A stretch of 64,000 bases of DNA, taken from Flavihumibacter cheonanensis (GTDB taxonomy: Bacteria > Bacteroidota > Bacteroidia > Chitinophagales > Chitinophagaceae). The stretch is from assembly GCF_022352215.1 (NCBI RefSeq), contig NZ_JAKRWF010000001.1:1674001-1738000 (forward strand), given 5' to 3'. The notes beneath the pieces were generated by a model. That model saw only the letters and a program-made list of their open reading frames with translations. It was not told the DNA's origin and ran no database searches. Position numbers and translations under genes: made by a program. This document shows positions 15,915-25,470 of the stretch, piece after piece; position 1 is the first letter of the stretch, and every line of letters begins with the position of its first letter.

Positions 15915-18047
15915 ATGAATAAATACACTTGTCCGATGCATCCGCAGGTGCTAAAAGACGAACCGGGCAAATGCCCGCTCTGCGGTATGACATTGGTGCC
16001 AGTTGGCAGTACAACAGCTTCTCATAAGCATACATCAGGACATGGGCATGCTGAGCATTCTTCTCATGATCATGAAAAAGAGGGCTTTAATAAGCATGCA
16101 GGGCACCATACCGGGGATTTCCTGAAGCGCTTTTGGGTAAGCCTGGTCATTACAGTTCCTATCCTGCTGTTATCACATATGATACAGCAATGGTTGGGTT
16201 TCAGCCTTGCTTTCACCGGCGATAAATATGTATTGCTGGCACTCGGAACCACAATTTATCTCTATGGAGGCTTACCCTTCCTGAAGGGAATGATGGGCGA
16301 GATGAAAGCAAAAGCCATAGGGATGATGACACTTGTTGCCATCGCCATATCCGTAGCCTACATCTATTCGGTGGCCGTTGTGTTTGGCCTGCAGGGCATG
16401 GATTTCTTTTGGGAACTGGCAACCCTTATCGACATCATGCTTTTGGGGCATTGGCTGGAAATGCGTTCCCAGATGGCTGCTTCCCGGGCATTACAATCAC
16501 TGGTGGCCTTACTGCCAAACGATGTCACCGTTGAACGAAACGGAGAAGCCGTAAAAATAAAGCTCGAAGAGCTGCAAAGCAATGAAACGGTCATCATAAA
16601 ACCGGGGGAAAAAATTCCGGCCGACGGCTTGGTACTGGAGGGCGTTTCTTACATCAACGAAAGTATGCTTACCGGGGAAAGTGTTCCCGTAAAAAAGGAA
16701 ACGAACAGTAAGGTGATCGCAGGATCTATCAATGGCGACGGTGCGTTGAAGGTAAAGGTAACAGCAGTAGGAAAAGACAGCTACCTGAACCGGGTGATTA
16801 ACCTGGTACAGGAGGCACAGGCCACTAAGTCCAATACGCAGAACCTTGCTGACAAGGTAGCCAAATGGCTCACCTTTATTGCCATTGCCGTTGGCATAGG
16901 CACATTCGTTTATTGGTTTGCCAGCAGTGGTGATACTGCCTTTGCCCTTGAAAGGATGGTTACGGTCATGGTAACCGCCTGCCCGCACGCATTGGGTGTG
17001 GCTATCCCGTTGGTAGTCGCCATTTCCACCACACTTTCGGCGACTAATGGTCTGCTCATTCGCAACCGGACGGCATTTGAAACAACCCGGAAGCTATCTA
17101 CCATCATTTTTGATAAAACCGGAACGCTCACCAAAGGTTCCCATGCAGTGGAAAAGGTGATCCCGTTAACGGACGAGTATAAGGCAGATGAAGTGATCCA
17201 GTATGCTGCCGCAGTACAGCAAAATTCGGAGCACCATATCGCAAAAGGCATCATGGCTATATTAAAAGAAAAGGGCCTTGCCTTATGGAAGTCTGAAAAC
17301 TTCAGCTATATGCAGGGCATCGGTGTTAAAGGTGTTGTCAAAGGGAAAAATGTAGTAGCTGCGGGGCCAAATTATTTCAAAGAAAACCGCCTTTCCTTAC
17401 CGGAAATTCCAGCAGAAATCAACCAGGAAGCCGAAACGGTCAACTTCGTTCTCATCGAAAATCAGGTAATCGGCATCATCACTTTGGCAGACAGCATCCG
17501 GGAGGGTTCCGGACAGGCAATTGATGAACTCAAAAAAATGGGTATTAAGTCCTTTTTGCTCACCGGGGACAATGACAGGATTGCTGCTGCGGTGGCCGGA
17601 AAATTAGGAATGGACGGTTATCTGGCAAATGTGCTGCCCCATAACAAGCAGGAAAAGGTAAAAGAGTTCCAGGATAAAGGTGAAGTGGTTGCCATGACAG
17701 GTGATGGTGTCAATGATGCGCCTGCACTGGCGCAGGCAGACGTGGGTATTGCCGTCGGTTCCGGTACGGATGTGGCTGCCGAAACAGCGGACATCATATT
17801 GGTGGACAGTGATCCCAGGGATGTAGTTAAGCTGATTGACTTCGGTAAACTCACCTACAAAAAAATGGTGCAGAACCTGATATGGGCGGTGGGTTACAAC
17901 GTTGTGGCAATTCCACTTGCAGCAGGTGTCCTCTATCCAAAATTTATTTTAAGTCCCGCTATGGGTGCTGTGCTGATGAGCGTAAGCACCATTGTAGTGG
18001 CCATTAACGCAAGTTTCTTAAAAATCAAAAATTTAAATCTAAAATGA
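15915..18047 (+). CDS. copB: copper/silver P1B-type ATPase (CPH type, CopB-like)
   Basis: An inner-membrane metal efflux ATPase of 710 residues. The N-terminus has a heavy-metal-binding YTCPMHPQVLKDEPGKCPLCGM motif region followed by a His-rich stretch (HKHTSGHGHAEHSSHDH). The transmembrane metal motif is Cys356-Pro-His358, the hallmark of the CopB branch; CopA has CPC. DKTGT begins at Asp400 and GDGVNDAPAL follows near 598. CopB-type pumps export Cu(I)/Cu(II) or Ag(I). The stop codon overlaps the ATG of the next gene (ATGA), so translation is coupled. Confidence 0.93.
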   Translation: MNKYTCPMHPQVLKDEPGKCPLCGMTLVPVGSTTASHKHTSGHGHAEHSSHDHEKEGFNKHAGHHTGDFLKRFWVSLVITVPILLLSHMIQQWLGFSLAFTGDKYVLLALGTTIYLYGGLPFLKGMMGEMKAKAIGMMTLVAIAISVAYIYSVAVVFGLQGMDFFWELATLIDIMLLGHWLEMRSQMAASRALQSLVALLPNDVTVERNGEAVKIKLEELQSNETVIIKPGEKIPADGLVLEGVSYINESMLTGESVPVKKETNSKVIAGSINGDGALKVKVTAVGKDSYLNRVINLVQEAQATKSNTQNLADKVAKWLTFIAIAVGIGTFVYWFASSGDTAFALERMVTVMVTACPHALGVAIPLVVAISTTLSATNGLLIRNRTAFETTRKLSTIIFDKTGTLTKGSHAVEKVIPLTDEYKADEVIQYAAAVQQNSEHHIAKGIMAILKEKGLALWKSENFSYMQGIGVKGVVKGKNVVAAGPNYFKENRLSLPEIPAEINQEAETVNFVLIENQVIGIITLADSIREGSGQAIDELKKMGIKSFLLTGDNDRIAAAVAGKLGMDGYLANVLPHNKQEKVKEFQDKGEVVAMTGDGVNDAPALAQADVGIAVGSGTDVAAETADIILVDSDPRDVVKLIDFGKLTYKKMVQNLIWAVGYNVVAIPLAAGVLYPKFILSPAMGAVLMSVSTIVVAINASFLKIKNLNLK

Positions 18048-19102
18048 AAAACATAGCATTTTTAGTAGCAATCGCTGCCGTTTCCTTTACCACTTTGTCC
18101 TCTTGTAACAAAGATGACAAGGGAGATATGCCAATGGACAAAAATATTGATTACCCCGCAGCATACGTGGTCAATGGTGAAAGCGCCACCGTTTCAATTA
18201 TCAAGCTAAGCGATAATACCGTGAGCGAAACCTTTGACATCATGAACTCCGGTGGTAATATGATTATGTGGCCGCATCACATTTATAACCATCAAGATCA
18301 TTTAACCATCGGCGTACCAGGTATGGATTTGAGTGCCGGCCATACTGGCGGCATGGCAGGTATGAAAGGGCGTATCCTGATTCTGGATGCAAAGAAAGGA
18401 ACCATTTTAAAGGATATTGAAACACCGGCAATGAACCACAATGCCGTTTATTCACCGGACGGTACAGAAATATGGACAACGCAAATGGCGATGGATGGAA
18501 AGGTGTTGGTTTACGATGCCACCACCTATGCTGTCAAAAATACAATCTCTGTAGGTGAAGATCCGGCGGAAGTAACCTTTAGCATGGATGGCACAAAAGC
18601 CTACGTGTGCAACGGTGGCAGTGGTACAGTTTCAGTGATCAGTCCTTCTGCAAAAACGGTGGTAGCTACCCTGACCGTAGGCGATGATCCTGTCGGAGCC
18701 TGGCCTGCAGGTAACGGCAAAATGTATGTGGACAATGAGGCTTCACAGACCATTTCAGTGATTGATGTAGCGACCAATACGGTAAGCGAAACTGTTAGTT
18801 TAGGTTTTATGCCCGGATTTGCCGCTCATAACGCGTCAAAAAATGAACTATGGGTAACTGACCCTATGAATGGGAAAGTTCATTACTGGACTTGGGACAA
18901 TGCCATGAGTATGTGGATGCACGCGGGTGTATTTAATACCGGTGCAGGGGCGCACGCCATTGTATTCACACAGGACGGGAATACCGCTTATGTCACCAAC
19001 CAGGAAAGTAATACGGTTTCAGTAATCAACGTATCATCACATGCCGTAACAAAGACGCTTAACGTTGGTAAAAAGCCCAATGGCCTCGTGATAAAAATTT
19101 AA
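18044..19102 (+). CDS. YncE/YVTN-type beta-propeller lipoprotein
   Basis: 352 residues with a lipoprotein signal (VSFTTLSSCNKDD). The rest is made of YVTN beta-propeller repeats (GTVSVISPSAKTVVATLTVGDDP, NTVSVINVSSHAVTKTLNVGKKP). Such proteins bind partners or metal outside the cytoplasm. A Met/His-rich segment (MIMWPHHIYNHQDH and GHTGGMAGM) near residues 65-105 could bind copper. Overlap of four bases with copB indicates co-translation and a shared job. An exact biochemical role is unknown. Confidence 0.8.
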   Translation: MKNIAFLVAIAAVSFTTLSSCNKDDKGDMPMDKNIDYPAAYVVNGESATVSIIKLSDNTVSETFDIMNSGGNMIMWPHHIYNHQDHLTIGVPGMDLSAGHTGGMAGMKGRILILDAKKGTILKDIETPAMNHNAVYSPDGTEIWTTQMAMDGKVLVYDATTYAVKNTISVGEDPAEVTFSMDGTKAYVCNGGSGTVSVISPSAKTVVATLTVGDDPVGAWPAGNGKMYVDNEASQTISVIDVATNTVSETVSLGFMPGFAAHNASKNELWVTDPMNGKVHYWTWDNAMSMWMHAGVFNTGAGAHAIVFTQDGNTAYVTNQESNTVSVINVSSHAVTKTLNVGKKPNGLVIKI

Positions 19103-19224
19103 AAGAAAGGTGGCATAGATGCTATCATCTATACCGCTAACAATAACTCTTACCGGTTGCCGGTACTGCATGGTACGGTGGTAACCCTAACTTAAAATAC
19201 TTATTCAATTTAAAAATTAATAAA

Positions 19225-19881
19225 ATGAAAAATTTCGCATTATCAATCTTCGCAGTTATTATAGCATTTGTAGCAGTATCCTGTACTGAGTCTTCAAACA
19301 AAAACCAGTCTGGAACGGATACCACCGCCGTTTCTGGCGGGCAGGCGACTTCCCAATCAAATGATACCTTAACCGCCCCTGCCGCTATCGATACATCAAA
19401 CGGTAAACAGCCAGGCGAATCAGTAAATGCCGCAGCCAAAGGATTTTCCATTGCGCCCATCATTACCGGCTACCTGTCATTAAAGAATGCTCTCGTTTCA
19501 GACGATGACAAAGCTGCTGCCGGAGCAGGTAAAAAACTCTTAGCTGCTTTGAACCAGGTAGACATGAAAGCCATTCCTGCCGATAAGCATAAACAATACA
19601 TGGACATAGCGGATGATGCAAAAGAACATGCGGAGCATATCGGGGAAAATGTTGGTAACATCCACCACCAACGCGAACATTTATCCTCGCTTAGCGAAGA
19701 CTTGAAAGACCTGATTGATTTGTTTGGTACATCACAAACATTGTATCAGGATCATTGCCCGATGTTCAACGACAATAAGGGAGCGGTTTGGTTCAGTGAA
19801 AACAAGGAAATCAAAAACCCTTATTATGGCTCGAAAATGCTGACCTGCGGTAAGGTGCAGCAAACAATTAACAGCAAATAA
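19225..19881 (+). CDS. DUF3347 lipoprotein
   Basis: 218 residues. The lipoprotein signal ends at AVSCTES (Cys20). A low-complexity Ser/Thr/Gln linker precedes a DUF3347 domain from about residue 75. It keeps the same QDHCPMFNDNKGAVWFS and NPYYGSKMLTCG motifs as the longer paralogue at 14672 but has no HMA domain. It is preceded by a 122-base gap, so it may have its own promoter. It probably holds Cu/Ag at the outer face of a membrane. Confidence 0.85.
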   Translation: MKNFALSIFAVIIAFVAVSCTESSNKNQSGTDTTAVSGGQATSQSNDTLTAPAAIDTSNGKQPGESVNAAAKGFSIAPIITGYLSLKNALVSDDDKAAAGAGKKLLAALNQVDMKAIPADKHKQYMDIADDAKEHAEHIGENVGNIHHQREHLSSLSEDLKDLIDLFGTSQTLYQDHCPMFNDNKGAVWFSENKEIKNPYYGSKMLTCGKVQQTINSK

Positions 19882-19892
19882 AAATCAGTTAT

Positions 19893-20417
19893 ATGGAAAA
19901 TATGGAAAACAGTCACAATGCACACCATGCTTCAGCGCATGGTGTGCACAATTCAAAACATGCTTCTGGCATGTACAAACACTTTGCGGTGATGGCTGTC
20001 GCAATGTTCGGAGTTATGTATTTTATCATGTACGCCATGATAGACGGGTGGCAGAACCTTCTACTCAATATCAACAATTTGTATATGACCTTGCTGATGA
20101 CCTCGGCAATGTTGCTTATAGAATTATTGATCATGAAAATGATGTACCCCAACAGAAAGATGAACTGGTTGATAGCAATAATTTCAGTCGCCGTTGGCAT
20201 TTTTTCATGGTTTGGTATCAGGGAACAACTCAATGTCGGGGACAAGCAGTTTGCTAAGGGTATGATACCCCATCACGCAGCAGCCATATTGATGTCTGAA
20301 AAGGCACACCTGACCGACCCGGAACTGATACAGTTGCAAAAAAACATACTTAAAACTCAGGCAGAAGAAATTGAACTGATGAAGCGCAAACTAAAAGAGT
20401 TTGAGAATGATAAATAG
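19893..20417 (+). CDS. membrane-anchored DUF305 protein
   Basis: 174 residues. A His-rich N-terminus (NSHNAHHASAHGVHNSKHASG) is followed by three predicted membrane helices (about 30-50, 58-80 and 90-107). A single C-terminal DUF305 unit carries FAKGMIPHHAAAILMSEKA. The His-rich tail and the HH motif suggest metal binding near the membrane. It lies 11 bases after the DUF3347 gene, in the same transcript. This arrangement of membrane helices plus DUF305 is common in Bacteroidota copper regions. Confidence 0.85.
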   Translation: MENMENSHNAHHASAHGVHNSKHASGMYKHFAVMAVAMFGVMYFIMYAMIDGWQNLLLNINNLYMTLLMTSAMLLIELLIMKMMYPNRKMNWLIAIISVAVGIFSWFGIREQLNVGDKQFAKGMIPHHAAAILMSEKAHLTDPELIQLQKNILKTQAEEIELMKRKLKEFENDK

Positions 20418-20449
20418 GATGATGATAAAATTCAAAAAATAATTTCAAC

Positions 20450-20869
20450 ATGAGCAAAGTATTAATCGGCTTGCTTTCCCTGTTAACCCTGCTATGCACC
20501 GCTTGCGGGCAGGCAGGGTCTGATAAGGCGGAAGCAACACACCATCACCCGGAGGCAGTTGCAACAGGCCACGAACATAATATCCAAAAAGGCGAATTGG
20601 TCCCCTCAGATGAAGTCTGCATGGTCAACGATGCCTATATGGGCAAAAAGCAGTTTGACGTAAAATTTCAAGGTAAAACATACTACGGATGCTGTGAAAT
20701 GTGCAAAGAGCGCATTCCAAAAGATGCCAGCGTTCGGGTGGCAACGGACCCGTATTCCCACAAGCAAGTGGATAAAGCTGTAGCGGTGATTGCCGTTACG
20801 GGGAACAACGGCGAAGTATCCTACTTTGAGAGTAAGGATAATTACGACAATTATTCTAAAAAACAGTAG
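20450..20869 (+). CDS. TRASH/YHS-like metal-binding lipoprotein
   Basis: 139 residues with a lipoprotein signal (LLTLLCTACGQAG). A His cluster (HHHPEA, GHEHN) precedes EVCMVNDAYMGKKQFDVKFQGKTYYGCCEMCKER. The spacing C-x(20-25)-CCEMC resembles the TRASH domain, a Cys motif used in Cu-sensing and Cu-trafficking proteins. Probable periplasmic or outer-membrane Cu binder. It lies 32 bases downstream of the DUF305 gene. Confidence 0.7.
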   Translation: MSKVLIGLLSLLTLLCTACGQAGSDKAEATHHHPEAVATGHEHNIQKGELVPSDEVCMVNDAYMGKKQFDVKFQGKTYYGCCEMCKERIPKDASVRVATDPYSHKQVDKAVAVIAVTGNNGEVSYFESKDNYDNYSKKQ

Positions 20870-20896
20870 TCACATTTTAAATGAAGCCACAATATT

Positions 20897-21352
20897 ATGT
20901 CCTTAAAAAAGAAAATCATATTGGGGTTGGCTGTTATCTTAATCGGCATACAGTTTTTTCAGCCGTTAAGAAACCAGTCGGATGAAGTAACCTCCTCTCA
21001 TATTGAAAGGGTTTACAACGTACCCCAAAACGTAAAGGCCATCCTTACCCAATCCTGCTATGACTGTCATAGCAACAATACCCGCTATCCGTGGTATAGC
21101 CGTATCCAGCCCGGGGCATGGTATATGGCACGGCATATCAAAAAAGGCAAAGAGGAACTCAACTTTAGCACCTTTGGCGAGTATTCAGCCCGCAAGCAGC
21201 GAAATAAGTTCAGGGCAATGGCGGGTCAGGTCAAGGACGGGGAAATGCCGTTGTCGTCATATACGTTGATTCATCGCAACGCAGTATTATCACAGCAGGA
21301 TAAGCAGGTTTTGGTTAATTGGTTTGGCACAATGGAAGACAGCATTAAATAA
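20897..21352 (+). CDS. haem-binding-domain protein (CxxCH)
   Basis: 151 residues with an N-terminal membrane anchor (IILGLAVILIGIQFF). A single c-type haem motif, CYDCH, lies at about residue 55, followed by SNNTRYPWYSRIQPGAW, the usual signature of the small haem-binding domain family of Bacteroidota. Met residues around GEMPLSSYTLIH may provide the second axial ligand. In this context it may pass electrons to the downstream multicopper oxidase; that is an inference from gene order (12 bases apart). Confidence 0.85.
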   Translation: MSLKKKIILGLAVILIGIQFFQPLRNQSDEVTSSHIERVYNVPQNVKAILTQSCYDCHSNNTRYPWYSRIQPGAWYMARHIKKGKEELNFSTFGEYSARKQRNKFRAMAGQVKDGEMPLSSYTLIHRNAVLSQQDKQVLVNWFGTMEDSIK

Positions 21353-21364
21353 AATTTTCAAATA

Positions 21365-23638
21365 ATGAATAGATATAAAGACATACCCATAAAAATACTG
21401 CAAACAGTACTGATACTGCTTTGCACGCAAACCCTGTTTGCACAGAAGGTAGTGCATTACGAGCTGTATGTAAAAGATACCCTGGTAAACTATGCAGGAA
21501 AGCAAAAGAGAGCGATTGCGGTAAACGGGCAAATACCCATGCCCACGCTTACATTTACCGAGGGAGACACTGCAGAAATTGTAGTACACAACCTGTTAAA
21601 GGAAAGTACATCATTACACTGGCATGGCGTATTCCTGCCCAATAAAGAAGATGGTGTACCCTATCTTACGCAACAGCCGATTAAGCCCGGTACTACCTAT
21701 ACCTACCGTTTCCCAATTATCCAGCACGGTACACACTGGTATCATTCGCACTCAGGATTGCAGGAACAAATCGGAATGTACGGCAGTTTTATAATGAACA
21801 AGCGTGCAGACGATAAGACCTTTAGAAAAGGAATCGACGATTTGCCCACCTTACCCATTGTCCTGAGCGAATGGACAAATTATAACCCTAACAACATTAA
21901 CCGGATGTTGCACAACGCCAATGATTGGGCTGCCATTAAAAAGAATGCAACGCAGTCATACGTTGAAGCTATCAGAGAAGGAAAATTAGGCGTGAAAGTA
22001 AAGAATGAGTGGAAACGGATGCTGGCAATGGACGTAAGTGATGTGTATTATGATAAGATCCTTATGAATGGCAACAATTCGCCGGAGTTAAAGTCGGTGG
22101 ATGGAAAAACATTGAAGGCTGGGGATAAAGTCCGTCTTCGTATCTCCAATGGCGGTGCATCTTCTTATTTCTGGCTGCGTTACGCCGGTGGTAAAATTAC
22201 CGTAGTGGCAAACGATGGTAACGACGTGGAGCCAGTTGAGGTGGACAGGTTAATTATTGCCGTATCCGAAACATACGATATAGTGGTCACTATTCCTGAT
22301 GATGGTTTGGCGTACGAATTTTTAGCGACAACCGAAGACAGGACACAATCGGCAAGCTATTTTATCGGTAATGGGGTAAAGCAGCTTATTTCACCGCTGC
22401 CGAGACTGAAATACTTTGAAGGGATGAAGATGATGAACGATATGATGAAGATGAACGGCGACCTGGACGATATGGGTATGAAGATGAGCCTGAACCAAAT
22501 GGATATGAATGTGGTCATGTACCCCGAAATTACAGGAGAAGCAGGAAAAAAGGCTGACCATAGTAAGCATGGCGGAATGAATATGGATAATGACCCCAAC
22601 CGTTATAATGCGAATGCTTTGGGAGATATTGTTACTTTAAATTATTCCATGCTCAAATCTCCCTACAACACATCACTACCTAAAGATGCACCTGTAAAAA
22701 ACATAAAATTCACCCTTACCGGGAATATGAACCGCTATGTTTGGAGCATGGACAACAGGGTACTTTCTGAAACGGATAAAATTCCTGTCAAGAAAGGTGA
22801 AATACTGCGCATTACGATTTACAACAACTCCATGATGCGCCATCCCATGCACCTGCACGGATTTGATTTCAGGGTGCTAAACGGTAAAGGAGAGCATTCA
22901 CCGCTTAAAAATATCATTGATATTATGCCGATGGAAACAGACACCCTTGAGTTCGCAGCAAATACGGAGGGCGACTGGTTTTTTCACTGTCATATTTTGT
23001 ATCACATGATGTCGGGCATGAACAGGGTGTTTGCTGTAGGCGATTACCAAAATCCCAACTTACCCGATAAGGCTAAAGCCTATAGAACCTTACAGCGGGA
23101 AAGCAACATGCCACATTTCATGGCGCAAAATGACTTTGCCACCAATGGAAATGACGGAACGGCAATGCTGCAAAACACGAGGTGGAACCTGAGTTCGGAA
23201 TGGCGTTTAGGTTACAATGATATGCACGGCTACGAGGTAGAAACACATTTAGGCAGGTATTTGGGCAGAATGCAATGGTTTATGCCATTCATAGGTTTTG
23301 ACTGGCGTTACCGCAGACTCGGTATTGATGAGCACGAAAAGAATTTGTTTGGGCAAAGAAATGAGAAAGACACCCGCAGACAGTTTAGCTTAGGATTTAT
23401 CTATACGCTGCCGATGCTGGTTAACTTCCAGGCAGAGGTATATCACGATGGAATCGTCCGGTTGCAAATGATGAGAGAGGATATTCCTATATCCAAAAGA
23501 TTACGGGGTGGCTTTATGGTGAATACGGACTTTGAATACATGGGGGAACTTAGTTACATCATCAACAAAAACATCGGCATCCGCACTCACTACGATAGTG
23601 ATATGGGATGGGGTGTCGGATTATCATTGACCTATTAA
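21365..23638 (+). CDS. multicopper oxidase (PcoA/CopA-like) fused to a PcoB-like outer-membrane barrel
   Basis: 757 residues. Signal peptide 1-27. The cupredoxin copper sites are HWHG and HWYHSHSG (about 82-128), HPMHLHG near 495 and HCHILYHMMSGM near 538, so all T1, T2 and T3 ligands are present. A Met-rich loop (MKMMNDMMKMNGDLDDMGMKM) lies in the middle, as in CueO/PcoA. From about 590 the sequence turns into alternating beta-barrel strands (EWRLGYNDMHGYEVETHLGRYLGRMQWFMPFIGFDWRY) ending in GVGLSLTY, resembling the copper resistance protein PcoB. The fusion puts Cu(I) oxidation and an outer-membrane partner in one chain. It likely oxidises Cu(I) to less toxic Cu(II). Confidence 0.88.
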   Translation: MNRYKDIPIKILQTVLILLCTQTLFAQKVVHYELYVKDTLVNYAGKQKRAIAVNGQIPMPTLTFTEGDTAEIVVHNLLKESTSLHWHGVFLPNKEDGVPYLTQQPIKPGTTYTYRFPIIQHGTHWYHSHSGLQEQIGMYGSFIMNKRADDKTFRKGIDDLPTLPIVLSEWTNYNPNNINRMLHNANDWAAIKKNATQSYVEAIREGKLGVKVKNEWKRMLAMDVSDVYYDKILMNGNNSPELKSVDGKTLKAGDKVRLRISNGGASSYFWLRYAGGKITVVANDGNDVEPVEVDRLIIAVSETYDIVVTIPDDGLAYEFLATTEDRTQSASYFIGNGVKQLISPLPRLKYFEGMKMMNDMMKMNGDLDDMGMKMSLNQMDMNVVMYPEITGEAGKKADHSKHGGMNMDNDPNRYNANALGDIVTLNYSMLKSPYNTSLPKDAPVKNIKFTLTGNMNRYVWSMDNRVLSETDKIPVKKGEILRITIYNNSMMRHPMHLHGFDFRVLNGKGEHSPLKNIIDIMPMETDTLEFAANTEGDWFFHCHILYHMMSGMNRVFAVGDYQNPNLPDKAKAYRTLQRESNMPHFMAQNDFATNGNDGTAMLQNTRWNLSSEWRLGYNDMHGYEVETHLGRYLGRMQWFMPFIGFDWRYRRLGIDEHEKNLFGQRNEKDTRRQFSLGFIYTLPMLVNFQAEVYHDGIVRLQMMREDIPISKRLRGGFMVNTDFEYMGELSYIINKNIGIRTHYDSDMGWGVGLSLTY

Positions 23639-23752
23639 GATGGATAAACATAACGACGATATTTACTGGTCTGATGCGTAATCTTCTCACCGAAGAGATT
23701 AGATCCTTGTAATATAATATAAAACTGTATAACCAATATTTATGAAAAAAGC

Positions 23753-23802
23753 AAATTACACCCACAAGAATTTAGTTATTGAAATTCTTGTGGGTGTAAT
23801 TT
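23753..23802 (+). terminator. 21-bp perfect inverted repeat, 8-base loop
   Basis: Two perfectly complementary 21-base arms at 23753-23773 and 23782-23802 are separated by an 8-base loop. The stem is AT/GC mixed with a central ACCCACAAG. It lies 115 bases after the multicopper oxidase gene and could end the copper operon on both strands, but the long perfect match could also be the end of a mobile element. There is only a short T run after it. Confidence 0.5.
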
Positions 23803-23879
23803 GACACCAACGCAAGTGTTAACTACATTATTAAACAGGATAAACATAGAGAGAAACGAATACGTGCACTGATGTGTAA

Positions 23880-23975
23880 AATCCGGTCAAACTGACCCCC
23901 GGTTTTCGCTGGAATCTGACCCCTTTTGTTCAGTGCAAACTGACCCCCTGTTTTCAGTGCAAACTGCCCCCCTGA
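23880..23975 (+). repeat. IS21-type terminal repeat cluster (four imperfect copies)
   Basis: Four variants of CAAACTGACCCCC/TGTTTTCAGTG follow each other from about 23880 (GGTCAAACTGACCCCC, AATCTGACCCC, CAAACTGACCCCC, CAAACTGCCCCCC). Repeated copies of a short motif near the left end are typical of IS21-family elements, where they bind the transposase. They sit just before the truncated istA gene. No right end was found. Confidence 0.7.
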
Positions 23976-24038
23976 TATTGATGGCTTAAGGTTGGTTATG
24001 ATTAGCCTAGTTTTCGGTGATTACTAACCGAAAAATGA

Positions 24039-24596
24039 ATGGCTAATAAACCAATCAGTATGAGTAAAATCAAGCAAATTATCCGATGTTATTGTCAGGG
24101 CATTGGAAGTAAAAAGACCCATCAGATTACCGGAGTATCCCGGAATGTAATCAAGCTGTACGTTCGTAAGTTCCAGACGTTGCGTCTTACGTTGGAAGAA
24201 ATTGAAGGCTATGATGACCTTGCCCTTCAGCAGCTGTTTTTCCCTCCTAAAGAAGCTACTGTTCCGGATGAAGACCGGCTAACTCGTCTTCAGGCTCTTT
24301 TGCCCGCTATTAGCAAATCGCTCCGCCGCAAGGGGATGACACTGGAATTGCAGTGGCAGTGGTACAGACAGAACGATCCTAACCCTTATGGACGTACGCA
24401 GTTTTACAATTATTTAGCTGAATACCAGCGCCGTAATGGCTTCACCATGCACCCAACAGCCACTTTACCTTTTGTTTGCGCATCTGCCACAAGCGCAGGT
24501 GCCCTACAATTGCGCGATTGTAGACACCCGATACCCTTAGCAACAATGCATTTTACTGGCTCCAAGGTTGTGCAGATATTTAATATCCATACGTAA
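24039..24596 (+). pseudogene. istA: IS21-family transposase IstA, 3' truncated
   Basis: The first 138 residues match the N-terminus of IS21-type IstA (MANKPISMSKIKQIIRCYCQG, KTHQITGVSRNVIKLYVRKF, then YNYLAEYQRRNGFTMH). After TMH at about 24452 the sequence leaves the family. IstA proteins normally run on for about 350 more residues and include a DDE catalytic domain, which is absent, as is istB. The open frame continues for 48 unrelated codons to a stop at 24596. The break marks the junction with the conjugative element on the other side. The gene is dead. Confidence 0.8.
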
Positions 24597-24634
24597 TTGC
24601 TGCATGTATGGAGGATTCAAGAAAATTAGCCAAT

Positions 24635-25432
24635 TTATACCCCTAATCCCTTTCCCTTCCTAGTTGATTTAGGTTTGACTTCTTCTTTAGATGACTGTTT
24701 TTGATTACTTTCCTCCTTTTTTTTAATTTCATTCCTTGTAGTTATTTCCTGGGAAGACGATTGATTAAAACTTGGTGTTTTTATTCTTGTTTGTCGCTCA
24801 TCATACCAATTGAGTTGTTTGTATTGCGGTGCCGCCTCAATAAAGAAACGCTTGAACGATCCATCTACTTCCATTGTTACCGCCTGCCGATTTCCTCGCT
24901 GCAAACTTTCCATTAGCGCCTCTTTGGATTCCGGCCGTTCCAATTCTTTAAGTTGTACTTGCGATAGGACGTTCCCTAAATCGTACCCATAGGAAGGATA
25001 AAAGGAGCGCAGTTTGTAATTGCCTTGTTTGTCCAATTCCTTAAAATCCAGTTGTACCCAGCCTTCCGCTTTTTCGCCTGCTTTATTCGTAAGCGTTTTC
25101 TGGACGGCACGACCACTAAGCAAATTGTATCCCTCCTTGAAGGTGATATTGTCTTCTTTGTTCGCCATATAAAATGTCTGCTTAATGGGATCGGGATGTT
25201 GTTCGGACTTTAAAAGCACATTGTACCGATTGAAAAAGTACATATCGGTTTCCGGGGATTTTCGAAAATGCAAGGTTGCCGCTACACTGTCCTTTCCGAA
25301 CTCCGCCTGGTGATACAACACAAATTCCGGAACTTGTTTACTGATATTTTCTTTCAGCTTTTCTTGCAACGATTCACCAAAACCGGTATACTTTAACTGA
25401 TTGGCGAGATACTCTAAATTTTTCTCGTTCAT
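24635..25432 (-). CDS. DUF3945-like conjugative-element accessory protein
   Basis: 265 residues, no signal peptide. The middle part contains RGNRQAVTMEVDGSFKRFFIEAAPQYKQLNWYDER, which resembles the repeat of DUF3945-type proteins common on Bacteroidota conjugative elements. The C-terminal 50 residues are Lys/Glu/Ser-rich and probably disordered. It lies 38 bases downstream of traN and closes the transfer operon. A role in handling transferred DNA is guessed only from context. Confidence 0.55.
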   Translation of the reverse strand: MNEKNLEYLANQLKYTGFGESLQEKLKENISKQVPEFVLYHQAEFGKDSVAATLHFRKSPETDMYFFNRYNVLLKSEQHPDPIKQTFYMANKEDNITFKEGYNLLSGRAVQKTLTNKAGEKAEGWVQLDFKELDKQGNYKLRSFYPSYGYDLGNVLSQVQLKELERPESKEALMESLQRGNRQAVTMEVDGSFKRFFIEAAPQYKQLNWYDERQTRIKTPSFNQSSSQEITTRNEIKKKEESNQKQSSKEEVKPKSTRKGKGLGV

Positions 25433-25470
25433 GACACAGATTTTTTTGAATGATCAAATTGATTTTTCTT

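Noticed and set aside
23743-23815. Short frame beginning MKKANYTHKN across the 21-bp inverted repeat
   Set aside because: The sequence is forced by the palindrome; it has no ribosome-binding signal or homologue that I recognise.
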